DNA from: Alphaproteobacteria bacterium
GTDB lineage: Bacteria; Pseudomonadota; Alphaproteobacteria; Micavibrionales; Micavibrionaceae
Assembly (NCBI GenBank): GCA_016125135.1
Contig: WGMJ01000003.1
Location: 124,001-188,000 of the forward strand
Length of the DNA stretch: 64,000 nucleotides
Reading direction: 5' to 3'
Shown here piece by piece: positions 53,317 through 62,284 of the stretch. Position 1 is the first letter of the stretch; each line of letters starts with the position of its first letter. Position numbers and translations under genes: made by a program. The notes beneath the pieces are model-generated. The model saw only the letters and a list, made by a program, of their open reading frames with translations, was not told where the DNA came from and did not search any database.

Positions 53317-55082
53317 AAATCTATTTTTTTCTCGTACCAGTGAAGGCGATCATAATCCGCCTTGCGTCTTGCGTGCGAGGCTTTGGCGGACAGATCATAA
53401 ACAAGAGTTGCAACAGACCGTCTGATAAGCGCATTATTGCGCGGAAAATTAATGGCGGCTGGCCCCACGAAAGATCTATATTCGTTCGTCTGCCCCATAA
53501 TAACCGCACCAGCCCGTAGCGTCCCGCATGTCCAGATTGTAGCCCCGCCGTGCAAACCATCGCATCTTGCGCGCCCTTCAAAGTCAACATCAAGCCCGAA
53601 CCCGCTGTTATGTGGCCGCACCGCATTCATTTCCAACATATCAGACAACAATGGCGATGCATCGGTAACAAGCGAGAAATCAGGGCCAATAGAAGAAACG
53701 ATCTTGTGAACCCTTAGTACATGTGTTTCCTTGGGTTTGTCGGTTGGCGTATAATAAACCAGATACCCCGGGACTATATAAGGAAAGCCGTCCCTGTCAC
53801 GTGTCCAGTCGCGTCTGATCTCGGTAATACGGCCTGCAACGAAGTCGGTTTTGAATCTGCTGCGGCTTTTCCTGTTGCGTGCGATAATATCGTTTGCTGC
53901 ACCAACCCGCATGGAAGTAATAACAGAGTTAAATCTTTTATAGAGCTGGAAGAACCTTTCATACCCTACGCGCTCCATAATTTGTGGTGTATGGTGTTCC
54001 CATTGCGACAATACCTCCTCAGGATACAGCGTGCGGCTCAAAGCGGCTTTAAGAAACTGCGATTTAGCCCCTTCCGTGAAGCAGCCACGCTTATGGTTAA
54101 AGCGATAGCCTGTGAGCTGCTTGAACTCTTGAATGGCTTCACGCACCATAGCACGTTCTTCATGCGCACGACGCCTTGAGCCCTCCGCGAAGCGGGATGG
54201 ATTACGCTGGAGAAAGCGGGGCGCAGGTAAATCAATATCTGTGCGCACCCCTCGTCCTTTCGGGTATTGGAAATGCTGCTGAGAAGAGTTTGAAAGCCTG
54301 ATAATTGCCCCCTTATAGCCACGCTGCCGCCATTCATCTTCCGTATCTTCTGCACTTAATCCGTTGCCAAGTATCAACACTGTATTGTTTTTTTCCGGTA
54401 TATCAATATTGGATGCGTCATACGTAGCTGACGGAAAATAGTCATGCTCGAGCGCAGGATTGTCTATGAAGAACTGTTTAATCACGGCGACTTCGCGGTT
54501 ATGGCCCGTATGCCCCATTGCAAGAATGATATGATGGGCCTCTATTTTGATAAAATCTTCATCACCGTCGCCAGTTTTAATTGTGATCTCATGACAATTA
54601 TCACAGTCCTTTTTATTTCTGGCCTTAATGGCCTCGCCTTTAATCGCACGGAATTTTATATTAGAAGAAGAAATGGATTGCAGATATTGCAGACGTTCTT
54701 GCAAAAAATCTGTAACTTCATGGCGAACAACCGCAGAATGCAATATCCTGTTTGCGCGTGAGCGGCCCGTATCCCGATCAATAAAATTGTCCCGTAGTGC
54801 AACTCCAGCAAAGGACACATTCATACGCTCGAGAGATATGTTTGTTTTGCGGCCCGCAGATGCTTGTTTGCCATAAGCCAAGCCGCCATTAATTGTAGGA
54901 CTGCCCGTGCCATCGACAGGTAGTTCATTTTTGTCACAGAGGATAATCTCGACCGGCCCCACGCCGTCACTATAACGTTCATGCGCATGCTGAATAATGG
55001 CTTCAAGCAAATGATTGGCCCAAAGCCCGCCAAAGGCTCCGCCGCCAACAATGACAATGCGTTGGACATTATCGTCCGCCAT
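53313..55082 (-). CDS. FAD/NAD(P)-binding protein
   Basis: A 589-residue probable oxidoreductase or acyl/peptide monooxygenase-like flavoprotein of the FAD_NAD(P)-binding (PF13454) type. The dinucleotide fold is at the start: IVIVGGGAFGGLWANHLL, and a second segment is at TVLILGNGLSAEDTEDEW. The C-terminal WTCGTLRAGAVIMGQTNEYRSFVGPAAINFPRNN is typical of the group. The reaction is not predictable. The ATG has an AGAGGG site. Nothing nearby suggests a pathway. Confidence 0.8.
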   Translation of the reverse strand: MADDNVQRIVIVGGGAFGGLWANHLLEAIIQHAHERYSDGVGPVEIILCDKNELPVDGTGSPTINGGLAYGKQASAGRKTNISLERMNVSFAGVALRDNFIDRDTGRSRANRILHSAVVRHEVTDFLQERLQYLQSISSSNIKFRAIKGEAIKARNKKDCDNCHEITIKTGDGDEDFIKIEAHHIILAMGHTGHNREVAVIKQFFIDNPALEHDYFPSATYDASNIDIPEKNNTVLILGNGLSAEDTEDEWRQRGYKGAIIRLSNSSQQHFQYPKGRGVRTDIDLPAPRFLQRNPSRFAEGSRRRAHEERAMVREAIQEFKQLTGYRFNHKRGCFTEGAKSQFLKAALSRTLYPEEVLSQWEHHTPQIMERVGYERFFQLYKRFNSVITSMRVGAANDIIARNRKSRSRFKTDFVAGRITEIRRDWTRDRDGFPYIVPGYLVYYTPTDKPKETHVLRVHKIVSSIGPDFSLVTDASPLLSDMLEMNAVRPHNSGFGLDVDFEGRARCDGLHGGATIWTCGTLRAGAVIMGQTNEYRSFVGPAAINFPRNNALIRRSVATLVYDLSAKASHARRKADYDRLHWYEKKIDF

Positions 55083-55153
55083 AACACCCTCTTTTTTATT
55101 TTGGGGGCATTATAAGCAGAAAATTTATGATTACGTCAATATATTTGTGTTGT

Positions 55154-55774
55154 TTAAGCGATCGGCACGTCAACACGCACTGGAAGATCGGCCGCAACAG
55201 GCTCGTCTTCCAGCATTTCGATCATCCCCGTGGGGTGAACGGCGAAATTGGCAATAAAGAGCGCGTTTGAGTAAAAAACAATTGCGTCACAAAGCCAGTG
55301 GTTTTGCTCATTCTTGCCCTCGAATGTGGCGGGGCGAATCGTGCTTTCAATCACGGTTTTCGTTGCTGCATCAATACCTTGCGGCATGTTCGGATCATCC
55401 AGATTCTCGGAGACAAGGAACGGACCCTCTTCCCCGCGGACGAAGAAGCAGAAGAAGCGCAGATAATCGAGCACATTTTCATCGGTAATCTTTACGGGCG
55501 CCTTGGCATTCACCTCGTGAATAGGCGGGGACGTACCGTTCAGACGGTACAGGTTACCGCGATCGGTCAGATAATAGATTTTAAGCTTCCGGTTGGGCCA
55601 GTTACTATCCTGCACACGGATAAGCGCCACCTGCTCGTAAAACGACAATAAACGCCATGAAACCTGCGTTGTTTGCGCGGATGTCTGGTATTTACCATCA
55701 ATCGGGTTTACTTGGGCTAAAAATCCGTCTAATTCGGCACCGGTGACGGGATTCCAGTTATTATCTTCATACAT
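55154..55774 (-). CDS. Hypothetical protein
   Basis: A 206-residue soluble protein seemingly of a conserved but uncharacterised type: NPVTGAELDGFLAQVNPIDGKYQT, then LTDRGNLYRLNGTSPPIHEVNAKAP and FFCFFVRGEEGPFLVSE. The start at 55774 (MYEDNNWNP) is preferred, with an AAGG site nine bases upstream; an in-frame ATG at 55792 is the alternative. It is divergent from the rpmH promoter. Function unknown. Confidence 0.62.
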   Translation of the reverse strand: MYEDNNWNPVTGAELDGFLAQVNPIDGKYQTSAQTTQVSWRLLSFYEQVALIRVQDSNWPNRKLKIYYLTDRGNLYRLNGTSPPIHEVNAKAPVKITDENVLDYLRFFCFFVRGEEGPFLVSENLDDPNMPQGIDAATKTVIESTIRPATFEGKNEQNHWLCDAIVFYSNALFIANFAVHPTGMIEMLEDEPVAADLPVRVDVPIA

Positions 55775-55853
55775 TCTTGAAAACCTTGGCAAAAATCGTC
55801 GTTTTGACCCTTATTTGTACCTTATCGGGATTCTTCCGTAAAGACGTTTTTTG

Positions 55854-55883
55854 TTGACAGGAGGCCCTATAAATTTCTATAAA
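55854..55883 (+). promoter_or_regulatory. Promoter of rpmH-rnpA
   Basis: TTGACA (55854-55859) and TATAAA (55878-55883) are 18 bases apart, a near-consensus promoter as expected for a ribosomal protein gene. The start would be near 55890, about 20 bases before the rpmH ATG. Confidence 0.75.
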
Positions 55884-55911
55884 AAGGGCCGAATTCCAAG
55901 GATTTAAGACT

Positions 55912-56052
55912 ATGGCAACAAAAAGAACATACCAACCAAGCAAACTGGTGCGCAAACGCCGCCACGGTTTCCGCTCACGTATGGCAACAGCAAACGGCGC
56001 AAAAATACTATCGAACCGCCGCGCTAAAGGCCGCAAGAAGCTTAGCGCCTAA
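55912..56052 (+). CDS. rpmH: 50S ribosomal protein L34
   Basis: A 46-residue protein: [20 protein letters not shown], then [20 protein letters not shown] and RKKLSA, an intact L34. It has an AAGGA site upstream and a near-consensus promoter. rnpA follows eight bases later, the universal order. Confidence 0.98.
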   Translation: MATKRTYQPSKLVRKRRHGFRSRMATANGAKILSNRRAKGRKKLSA

Positions 56053-56060
56053 GTACGCTT

Positions 56061-56423
56061 TTGCAAAAAACCCGTAACCCGGTAACCCGCCCCGCCGTTC
56101 TTCGGAAACGCGATGATTTTTTGCGCCTCAATAAATCCGATACGCGTATCTCGTGCCACAGCCTTGTGGTGCAAACACTCCCCAATCAAAAGCTGGGCCT
56201 GCGCTATGGCATTACCGTCACAAAAAAAACGGCACAAAACGCAACCGACCGTAACCGCATCAAGCGGCGCTTCCGCGCACTTGTGAATGACATCCTCGCT
56301 GATGCAAAACTGGGGAACCGTGATATCGTGCTGATTGGTAAAATGGCCGCCGCAACCCGCCCTTACGAACAACTGAAAAAAGATCTATTGTGGTGCCTGA
56401 AAAAACTTGGGCTGGTTGACTAG
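56061..56423 (+). CDS. rnpA: Ribonuclease P protein component
   Basis: A 120-residue basic protein that helps RNase P RNA mature tRNA 5' ends. The diagnostic motif NATDRNRIKRRFRALV is present. The only early start in frame is a TTG at 56061. yidD and yidC, which normally follow, are absent; an ABC transporter ATPase starts at the next base after the stop. Confidence 0.93.
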   Translation: MQKTRNPVTRPAVLRKRDDFLRLNKSDTRISCHSLVVQTLPNQKLGLRYGITVTKKTAQNATDRNRIKRRFRALVNDILADAKLGNRDIVLIGKMAAATRPYEQLKKDLLWCLKKLGLVD

Positions 56424-57182
56424 ATGTCTGACAATTTACTCATTGTTGAGAATTTAACAAAAATATATGAGGGCAATACAGCTGCCGTACAAGGTATTAG
56501 CTTTGCGGTCCCCGCAGGTGCGACTTACGGATTACTGGGCGGTAACGGCGCTGGCAAAACAACAACTCTCTCGATGATTCTGGGGCTCTTAACGCCGACA
56601 AGTGGCAAAATAACGATCTTCGACGAGGATATGCCCAAGCAAAAGAGATCATTACTGGCGCGTATGAACTTCTCATCGCCCTATGTCGATATGGTAGGCA
56701 ATTTAAGCGTGAAAGAAAACCTGATTGTTTTTGCCCATCTTTATGGCCTGCGCGATTACAAACAGCGCATCGATTCCCTTATTACAAGTTTACAGCTGGA
56801 AAAATTCTTGAACCGGCAAGTGCGCTCCCTTTCTGCCGGCCAAATCACCCGCACGTCACTTGCAAAATCCCTCATTAATACGCCGCGCCTGCTGGTGCTG
56901 GATGAGCCCACCGCTTCACTGGACCCCGACACTGCAGACTGGGTGCGGACACACCTTGAAAACTACCAACGTGAACAAAACGCAACGATCCTTCTGGCCT
57001 CTCACAATATGGGGGAAGTAGAGCGCATGTGTAACAACATATTGATGATGCAAAATGGTAAGATCGTTGACCGTGGCACACCCCGCGCACTCATAGACAA
57101 ATATGGCCGCCAGAATATGGAAGAAGTCTTCCTGCATATCAGCCGCCAAGGCGCTATAGGCATGGTTGAGGAAGCCGCATGA
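56424..57182 (+). CDS. ABC transporter ATP-binding protein
   Basis: A 252-residue ATPase of the drug/export (NodI/DrrA-like) group. It shows Walker A GGNGAGKTTT, a signature with Ala in place of Gly (LSAGQITR), Walker B LLVLDEPTASLDPD and the switch His in ASHNMGE. It begins one base after rnpA and overlaps the permease gene by four bases. The partner permease is truncated, so the transporter may be non-functional. Confidence 0.9.
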   Translation: MSDNLLIVENLTKIYEGNTAAVQGISFAVPAGATYGLLGGNGAGKTTTLSMILGLLTPTSGKITIFDEDMPKQKRSLLARMNFSSPYVDMVGNLSVKENLIVFAHLYGLRDYKQRIDSLITSLQLEKFLNRQVRSLSAGQITRTSLAKSLINTPRLLVLDEPTASLDPDTADWVRTHLENYQREQNATILLASHNMGEVERMCNNILMMQNGKIVDRGTPRALIDKYGRQNMEEVFLHISRQGAIGMVEEAA

Positions 57183-57622
57183 TAGATCTATTCCGCGTAA
57201 AAGGCATGGTGCTGCGACATTACTACGTACACAAACAAAGCCCCGCAAGACTCGTCAATATGATTGGCTGGCCTGCTGTCAATATGCTGCTCTGGGGCTT
57301 TATGAATTCCTACCTTGCAAAAACCTATGGTGGTGAAGCTTATATCGCAGGCACCCTGATTGCAGGCGCCGTTTGCTGGGACGTTTATATGCGCGCTTGC
57401 TGGGGCACAACAACCGCCGTCTATGAAGAATTCTGGTTCCGCACATTAGGGCAAATACATTCAACGCCCCTCAGGCCGGCAGAGCTGATACTCAGTTATC
57501 TTCTTTCATCGCTTTACAAGCTGGCGTTTACCTTCACAATCATCACCATCATGGTGATGCTGCTTTTCGGCTTTAATTTTTTCAGTATTGGTTGGGATTT
57601 TATATTGTACTTATTGCCGTAG
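57179..57622 (+). pseudogene. ABC-2 type permease, truncated after about 145 residues
   Basis: The N-terminal half of an ABC-2 permease (NodJ-like): MIDLFRVKGMVLRHYYVHKQSPARLVNMIGWPAVNMLLWGFMNSYL, then AGAVCWDVYMRACWGTTTAVYEEFWFRTLGQIHSTPLRPAEL. Members are about 250-260 residues with six helices; this one stops at 147 after three to four helices, at a TAG reached soon after the sequence changes into an unrelated esterase fragment on the other strand. The break lies near 57610-57616. It could be a true rearrangement or an assembly join. Confidence 0.75.
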
Positions 57623-57915
57623 CTGTTCAGGAACAAAAATGCTGGCGGTGGCGACTCTACATTGTTGGGTGTAGTGACAAGAAGATTGATTGCAACATCA
57701 TCATCTATAATAAGCTTGATTTCTTTCAGTGTTGCGGCACCTTCAAACGCTGCATCGTCAATCAATCTCGTATCATAGCTTAACCAGGGAGGCGTCAGCG
57801 GCAAATAGCCGTAGACACTTGCAGCGAAGTGCTCCAGAAGCTGTGTGCGCACATTCTTGCGCCACATATCAGGCGTACAGTCCGCTGCGTATGTTTCGGG
57901 TAATTGATTCAGCAT
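57514..57915 (-). pseudogene. Esterase (acetylxylan/glucuronoyl-esterase-like), N-terminal fragment
   Basis: The N-terminal fragment of an alpha/beta hydrolase resembling acetylxylan or glucuronoyl esterases: WRKNVRTQLLEHFAASVYGYLPLTPPWL and PPPAFLFLNSYGN, which corresponds to the family's GLNFYGNH strand. After about residue 101 the frame runs into reversed permease sequence (KYNIKSQPILKKLK) and ends. The catalytic Ser region is missing, so the protein cannot be active. The true esterase part spans about 57613-57915. Confidence 0.6.
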
Positions 57916-57977
57916 AACCGCTCGAGAGTATATTAATATGAAAAATAGAGCAAGCTCGTTTTTTCTGCTATTGGGCC

Positions 57978-58009
57978 AATAAAAAAGCCCCTGACGGGGC
58001 TTTTTTATT
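57978..58009 (-). terminator. Intrinsic terminator of ndk
   Basis: AATAAAAAAGCCCC (57978-57991) and GGGGCTTTTTTATT (57996-58009) form a perfect 14-base stem with a TGAC loop. It lies 16 bases past the ndk stop and works on either strand. Confidence 0.9.
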
Positions 58010-58025
58010 CTTCTGCTACTTAAGA

Positions 58026-58454
58026 TTAGCCGACGATTTCATCATCCTTGAAGAATTGCGCGATTTCGATTTTGGCGTTCTCGAGGCTGTCTGAGCCATG
58101 AACCGAGTTTGCGTCAATGCTCTCGGCAAAATCTTTGCGGATTGTCCCTGGCTCGGCATTCGCCGGATTTGTTGCGCCCATGATCTCGCGGTTTTTTGCA
58201 ACAGCATTATCGCCTTCAAGCACTTGAACAACAACAGGGCCTGATGTCATGAATTTCACGAGGTCACCATAGAATGGACGCTCTTTGTGCACTTCATAGA
58301 ATTTTGAAGCTTGTGCTTCGGTCATTTGAATACGTTTTTGTGCAACGATACGCAGGCCTTTTTCTTCAAAACGTGCGTTGATGGCACCTGTCAGATTGCG
58401 CTTTGTTGCGTCTGGTTTCAGGATCGAAAATGTTCTCTCTACAGCCATAGCCAT
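58026..58454 (-). CDS. ndk: Nucleoside diphosphate kinase
   Basis: A 142-residue enzyme that balances NTP and dNTP pools. It shows [20 protein letters not shown] at the start and the active-site His in [17 protein letters not shown], with the preceding [22 protein letters not shown] block. The ATG at 58454 has an AGAGGA site six bases upstream; a second ATG at 58448 is less likely. A strong terminator follows. Confidence 0.97.
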   Translation of the reverse strand: MAMAVERTFSILKPDATKRNLTGAINARFEEKGLRIVAQKRIQMTEAQASKFYEVHKERPFYGDLVKFMTSGPVVVQVLEGDNAVAKNREIMGATNPANAEPGTIRKDFAESIDANSVHGSDSLENAKIEIAQFFKDDEIVG

Positions 58455-58565
58455 GATTTCCTCTTTTGTTTCAGGTTTTTGTGGACTTCTCTATAGCCTG
58501 AATGCCCCAGAAAACGCAATAAAATTTCGCTTTACTTTAACCTTTTGTTTTTTCATAATACGAAA

Positions 58566-59378
58566 ATGTCTGAGAGTTCTGTCCCTGAAGATGATGGCCG
58601 CGTTGTATCGCTGGCATTTAAGCGTCAACAATTGAAGCGGGCGACAGAAGATGCCAACACGCCCGACTGGCTTCGGCTGGCGCGCCAGATCATGCGTCTC
58701 TGCGAAGCGAAGCCCGCAGCAGAGCGAATGGCTTTTCTTGAGCAGGAGTTCTTCCCGCACCTCATGGCAATAGAACCTGCTGATGATGCAGAGGCCCTGA
58801 CAATAATCCTGACTGCGGCAACGCCGCTTGTGGATCTTTACCCGCACGAAATCAAACAGCTAATGAGCGACTATGTTTGCACCATGCTGACACAGATGTT
58901 GCAAAATGACCTTCTCAGCTACGAAGTAGGCTATAGCGCTTTCAAGAGAGTCATCGCACTGATGCCGGTAGAAACCCATGCAGATATATTCCGCGAGAAT
59001 ATCCAGCAGGTAAGTTACAAACCAGATGAAACACCGGAGGATACATTGTTTAAATTACAGACAATGGATTCGTGCTGGGCGTCTCTTCTACCACAGGAGC
59101 GCTATGATATCTTTGAAAATCTTATGATCCCCGCATTGGAAGAGGCCGTAAAAAGGGAACATATTTCCCGCATTGATATGTTTGTTTACCTGCATGACCA
59201 ACTCACAAAATTTGATTATGCTGATAGACGGGAAGTATACGAATTCCTTGTGCGTCACGGGACAATTATAAAGCAGTTCGACCGCAGAGGCGTTTATAAT
59301 ATTGACGGGATGCTAACTACAGCGAGGATTCTTTGCGCGCCGGATCCCCGCCCATTTCCTGATAGTGCGCCCGCCTGA
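58566..59378 (+). CDS. Hypothetical helical protein
   Basis: A 270-residue soluble, alpha-helical protein, perhaps made of helical repeats (WLRLARQIMRLCEAKPAAERMAFLEQEFFPHLMA and ALTIILTAATPLVDLYPHEIKQLMSDYVC). No catalytic motif is recognised. The ATG at 58566 is preferred over a TTG at 58545; no ribosome site is obvious. It is divergent from ndk, and its last 62 bases overlap the convergent desaturase gene. Confidence 0.62.
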   Translation: MSESSVPEDDGRVVSLAFKRQQLKRATEDANTPDWLRLARQIMRLCEAKPAAERMAFLEQEFFPHLMAIEPADDAEALTIILTAATPLVDLYPHEIKQLMSDYVCTMLTQMLQNDLLSYEVGYSAFKRVIALMPVETHADIFRENIQQVSYKPDETPEDTLFKLQTMDSCWASLLPQERYDIFENLMIPALEEAVKREHISRIDMFVYLHDQLTKFDYADRREVYEFLVRHGTIIKQFDRRGVYNIDGMLTTARILCAPDPRPFPDSAPA

Positions 59379-60231
59379 ACGGGTATAAAATCTGGTCGAG
59401 AAAGCGCGGCGGCATATAATCATGAATACCAATCTCGGCAGGTGGGCGGCGCCAATGTTCGTTGAAATAGGTCCCGAAAAGCATATCCCACAGCACTAAG
59501 TTTTCGCCGTAATTTTTGTTTCCTTCGCGTAAATCCATACTGTGGTGCCAGCGATGCAGGTTTGGTGTATTGAATATATAAGAAAGAAAACCCGTTTTTA
59601 CATCGATATTACAATGGGTCAGTAAGCCGATGAAGGCTGTAAAAACACTGATCCATTGCACAACTTCAAACGGTGCGCCAAGAACAACCAAAAGTGACAA
59701 GGCAAAAACAATCTTGAAGGTGCTCTCAAGAAAGTGGAAGCGGCCTGTGTTAATCACCCAGAGTTTTTTTACACTATGATGAACGGCATGGAAGCGCCAG
59801 ATCAGATCATGCTCGTGTGCGAGGCGATGTGCCCAGTAAAGCATGAACTCGGCACTGATAAGCCCTAAAATAACCTGTAAGAACATAGGCCATTCGCGTG
59901 GCCAGATTGACGCGCTTGGCACACTCACCGGCGTAATAAGTTCGGTTAGCCCGATAATGCCGCCGAACAACAGCAGCCCCTGTACAGTCCCTTTACTGCT
60001 TAGAGTATGCAATAAATGTGCGGGCGTTTCATGGTCATGCTCTTGCCACTGATACTCAAACGGCATAAAGCGCTCGAGAAGCAAGATAGCTGTAATCACT
60101 GTGAAATAGGCGATGTTGAAAAAGAGCAGCGGCTTGCCGAGCACCATACCGATACCGGAAAGCACGAGGCCAAACGCCAGCAAGGCGGGCCATGCCGTGT
60201 AGCATAAAATTTTTGCGATTATAGTTTTCAT
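59317..60231 (-). CDS. Sterol desaturase / fatty acid hydroxylase family protein
   Basis: A 304-residue inner membrane di-iron oxygenase. The His clusters are clear: WAHRLAHEHDLIWRFHAVHHSVKKLW and NTPNLHRWHHSMDLREGNKNYG, with about five membrane segments. Bacterial members act on sterols, hopanoids, carotenoids or lipids; the substrate is not predictable. The ATG at 60231 is preferred over a TTG at 60240. Its end overlaps the convergent gene by 62 bases. Confidence 0.87.
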   Translation of the reverse strand: MKTIIAKILCYTAWPALLAFGLVLSGIGMVLGKPLLFFNIAYFTVITAILLLERFMPFEYQWQEHDHETPAHLLHTLSSKGTVQGLLLFGGIIGLTELITPVSVPSASIWPREWPMFLQVILGLISAEFMLYWAHRLAHEHDLIWRFHAVHHSVKKLWVINTGRFHFLESTFKIVFALSLLVVLGAPFEVVQWISVFTAFIGLLTHCNIDVKTGFLSYIFNTPNLHRWHHSMDLREGNKNYGENLVLWDMLFGTYFNEHWRRPPAEIGIHDYMPPRFLDQILYPFRRAHYQEMGGDPARKESSL

Positions 60232-60288
60232 ACCTGACAAACCCCCTTTCTCGGACTAGACTATAACCCAGATAAAAAAGGAATAGCA

Positions 60289-61272
60289 ATGTCCTCGATA
60301 CTCGTTACCGGCGCTGCAGGTTTTATAGGTTTTCATGCGGCCACCCGCCTGCTGAGAGATGGCAAAAATGTTATCGGCCTTGATAACATGAACAGCTATT
60401 ACGACCCACTTTTAAAGGAGGGCCGCCTTGGCGAACTCCGCAAACACAAGAATTTTACCTTTGTAAAGGCCGACCTCGCCGACAAAAACGCTATAGACAC
60501 GCTTTTTGAAAAGCATAAATTCTCTCATGTTTTTCATTTAGGCGCGCAGGCAGGGGTTCGCTATTCGCTGGAAAACCCCGATGCCTACGTGCAAAGCAAC
60601 GTCAATGGCTTCCTGAATATTCTGGAAGCTTGCCGTGCCCACAAACCACAACATCTGCTCTATGCATCTTCATCTTCTGTTTATGGCGGAAACGACAAAT
60701 ACCCGTTCACTGAAACAGATACAACAGACCATCCCCTCAGCCTCTACGCCGCAACCAAAAAAGCAAACGAAATGATGGGGCACTCCTATGCGCATCTATT
60801 TGGCCTCAATATGACAGGTATGCGCTTCTTTACTGTTTACGGCCCATGGGGACGCCCCGATATGGCTGTTTATAAATTTACAGACGCTATCTTTAACGGC
60901 AAGCCGCTGGACCTTTTCAATCACGGCGATATGGAACGCGATTTTACTTACGTCGATGATATTGTTGAATCTATGGTCCGCCTGCAGGATAAGCCACCGC
61001 AAAACAAGCCACCGCACCAGATTGTCAACCTTGGCAACCATAAGCCGGAGAACGTGAAAGCATTGATAGCGCTGATTGAAAAAGAAACAAACTGCAAAGC
61101 CATTATCAACAATATGCCGATGCAGCCAGGCGATGTTTATAAAACCTATGCCGATAACGATCGCATTTATAATTTAACGGGGTTCAAACCACAGATAGCG
61201 CTGGCAGAAGGGGTTAAAAACTTTGTAACGTGGTACCGATCTTATCACGCAGGCTCTGCTTCCCGCGCTTGA
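60289..61272 (+). CDS. NAD-dependent nucleotide-sugar epimerase (UDP-glucuronate 4-epimerase type)
   Basis: A 327-residue extended short-chain dehydrogenase. It shows the NAD fold ILVTGAAGFIGFHAATRLL, LDNMNSYYDPLLKEGRL (typical of UDP-glucuronate epimerases), HLGAQAGVRYSLENPDAYVQSN, the Ser/Tyr/Lys set SSSSVYG and YAATKKANE, and FFTVYGPWGRPDMA. Such enzymes supply UDP-galacturonate for capsule or LPS, but no glycosyltransferase genes are nearby. Its end overlaps the convergent sigma factor gene by 59 bases. Confidence 0.88.
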   Translation: MSSILVTGAAGFIGFHAATRLLRDGKNVIGLDNMNSYYDPLLKEGRLGELRKHKNFTFVKADLADKNAIDTLFEKHKFSHVFHLGAQAGVRYSLENPDAYVQSNVNGFLNILEACRAHKPQHLLYASSSSVYGGNDKYPFTETDTTDHPLSLYAATKKANEMMGHSYAHLFGLNMTGMRFFTVYGPWGRPDMAVYKFTDAIFNGKPLDLFNHGDMERDFTYVDDIVESMVRLQDKPPQNKPPHQIVNLGNHKPENVKALIALIEKETNCKAIINNMPMQPGDVYKTYADNDRIYNLTGFKPQIALAEGVKNFVTWYRSYHAGSASRA

Positions 61273-61801
61273 GCAATGAACGGACGGCATTTTCTGTTGC
61301 GCCCATGCGCTGGCAAATTTCAGGCACGTCATATTCTTCAAAATAAAACAGGGAAAGCGCTTGCGCTTGCTGGAAAGGAATTTTTTTCAGGACTGCTTTG
61401 AGTTTTTCTTTGAGCGCCGCATTGTCTATAATGATTTCCGGCAGGTCAGCCGTATCAGCCACATCCACTTTATCAATTTCAACCATGCCGGCTTTACGGC
61501 GGCGTTTATGGTCAATCGCACGGTTCAGCGTGACGCGGTAAAGCCATGTCGAAAACTTGGCACCCGCTTGGTGCGCCCATATATTCTCCTTTTGCCATAA
61601 TGACAACAAAACATCTTGAACTACATCATGGGCGGCTTCTTCATCCTGCAGGATTTGCCGGGCCAGCCGCCACATTTTACCGGCATATCGCAAAACCAGC
61701 TCCTGATAGGCCATATGCGAGCGTGACTGCTGTAAAAGCGCTGCCAAGGCTTCATCTGGTAGTGCTCCAATATTTTGTTTTGAAAGGGCAGAAATTGCCA
61801 T
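61214..61801 (-). CDS. ECF-family RNA polymerase sigma factor
   Basis: A 195-residue sigma-70 family factor with region 2 (RLARQILQDEEAAHDVVQDVLLSLWQKENIWAHQAGAKFSTWLYRVTLNRAIDHKRRR) and region 4 (ALSLFYFEEYDVPEICQRMGATENAVRSLLKRGKQSLRDKI). Its group is uncertain. No anti-sigma gene is adjacent. It lies 51 bases after fliS on the same strand, so it may be expressed with the flagellar genes. Its end overlaps the epimerase gene by 59 bases. Confidence 0.88.
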   Translation of the reverse strand: MAISALSKQNIGALPDEALAALLQQSRSHMAYQELVLRYAGKMWRLARQILQDEEAAHDVVQDVLLSLWQKENIWAHQAGAKFSTWLYRVTLNRAIDHKRRRKAGMVEIDKVDVADTADLPEIIIDNAALKEKLKAVLKKIPFQQAQALSLFYFEEYDVPEICQRMGATENAVRSLLKRGKQSLRDKIGTTLQSF

Positions 61802-61852
61802 TGCTTATCGTCCTGTGTTTCCACAGGTGGAAATTGCAATTAACGGGCCAGA

Positions 61853-62278
61853 TTATTCGGCTTTGACAGAGACGCCTTCAGTGGCAATGCTACTATTCGG
61901 GTAGGCCACCTTGTACCAGCTCTCATAAACCTGCTGGACCGAGGCAATGATAGAGTCAAACTCGGCTGACGGATCAGCGGTATCAAGCACCTTTGAAATA
62001 CGAGTGTAAACTGTGAGATAAAAATCCTGCAAGGTTTTTGCAAGACCGGCGGCCTCGCCATCTGAATTTAAATGCGCTTGAAGCGCTTCGATAATCTTGA
62101 AAGCGCGGTCACATTTCTGGAACATCTCTACATGATTACCCACTTCATGCGCCGCCTTCGCCTCGCGCAAAAAGCGGATCATACCTTTATAAAGCTCGAC
62201 AACAATTTCAACGCCACTTTTGCCTTCATCATCCATGGCACCGTAGGCTTTATGGGCTTTACCGTAAGGATTATTCAT
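61853..62278 (-). CDS. fliS: Flagellar export chaperone FliS
   Basis: A 141-residue helical chaperone that binds flagellin before export. The NPYGKAHKAYGAMDDEGKSGVEIVVELYKGMIRFL start and the later RISKVLDTADPSAEF region fit FliS. The ATG has an AGGT site. It follows fliD by six bases on the same strand, the conserved order. Confidence 0.88.
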   Translation of the reverse strand: MNNPYGKAHKAYGAMDDEGKSGVEIVVELYKGMIRFLREAKAAHEVGNHVEMFQKCDRAFKIIEALQAHLNSDGEAAGLAKTLQDFYLTVYTRISKVLDTADPSAEFDSIIASVQQVYESWYKVAYPNSSIATEGVSVKAE

Positions 62279-62284
62279 ACTTTG

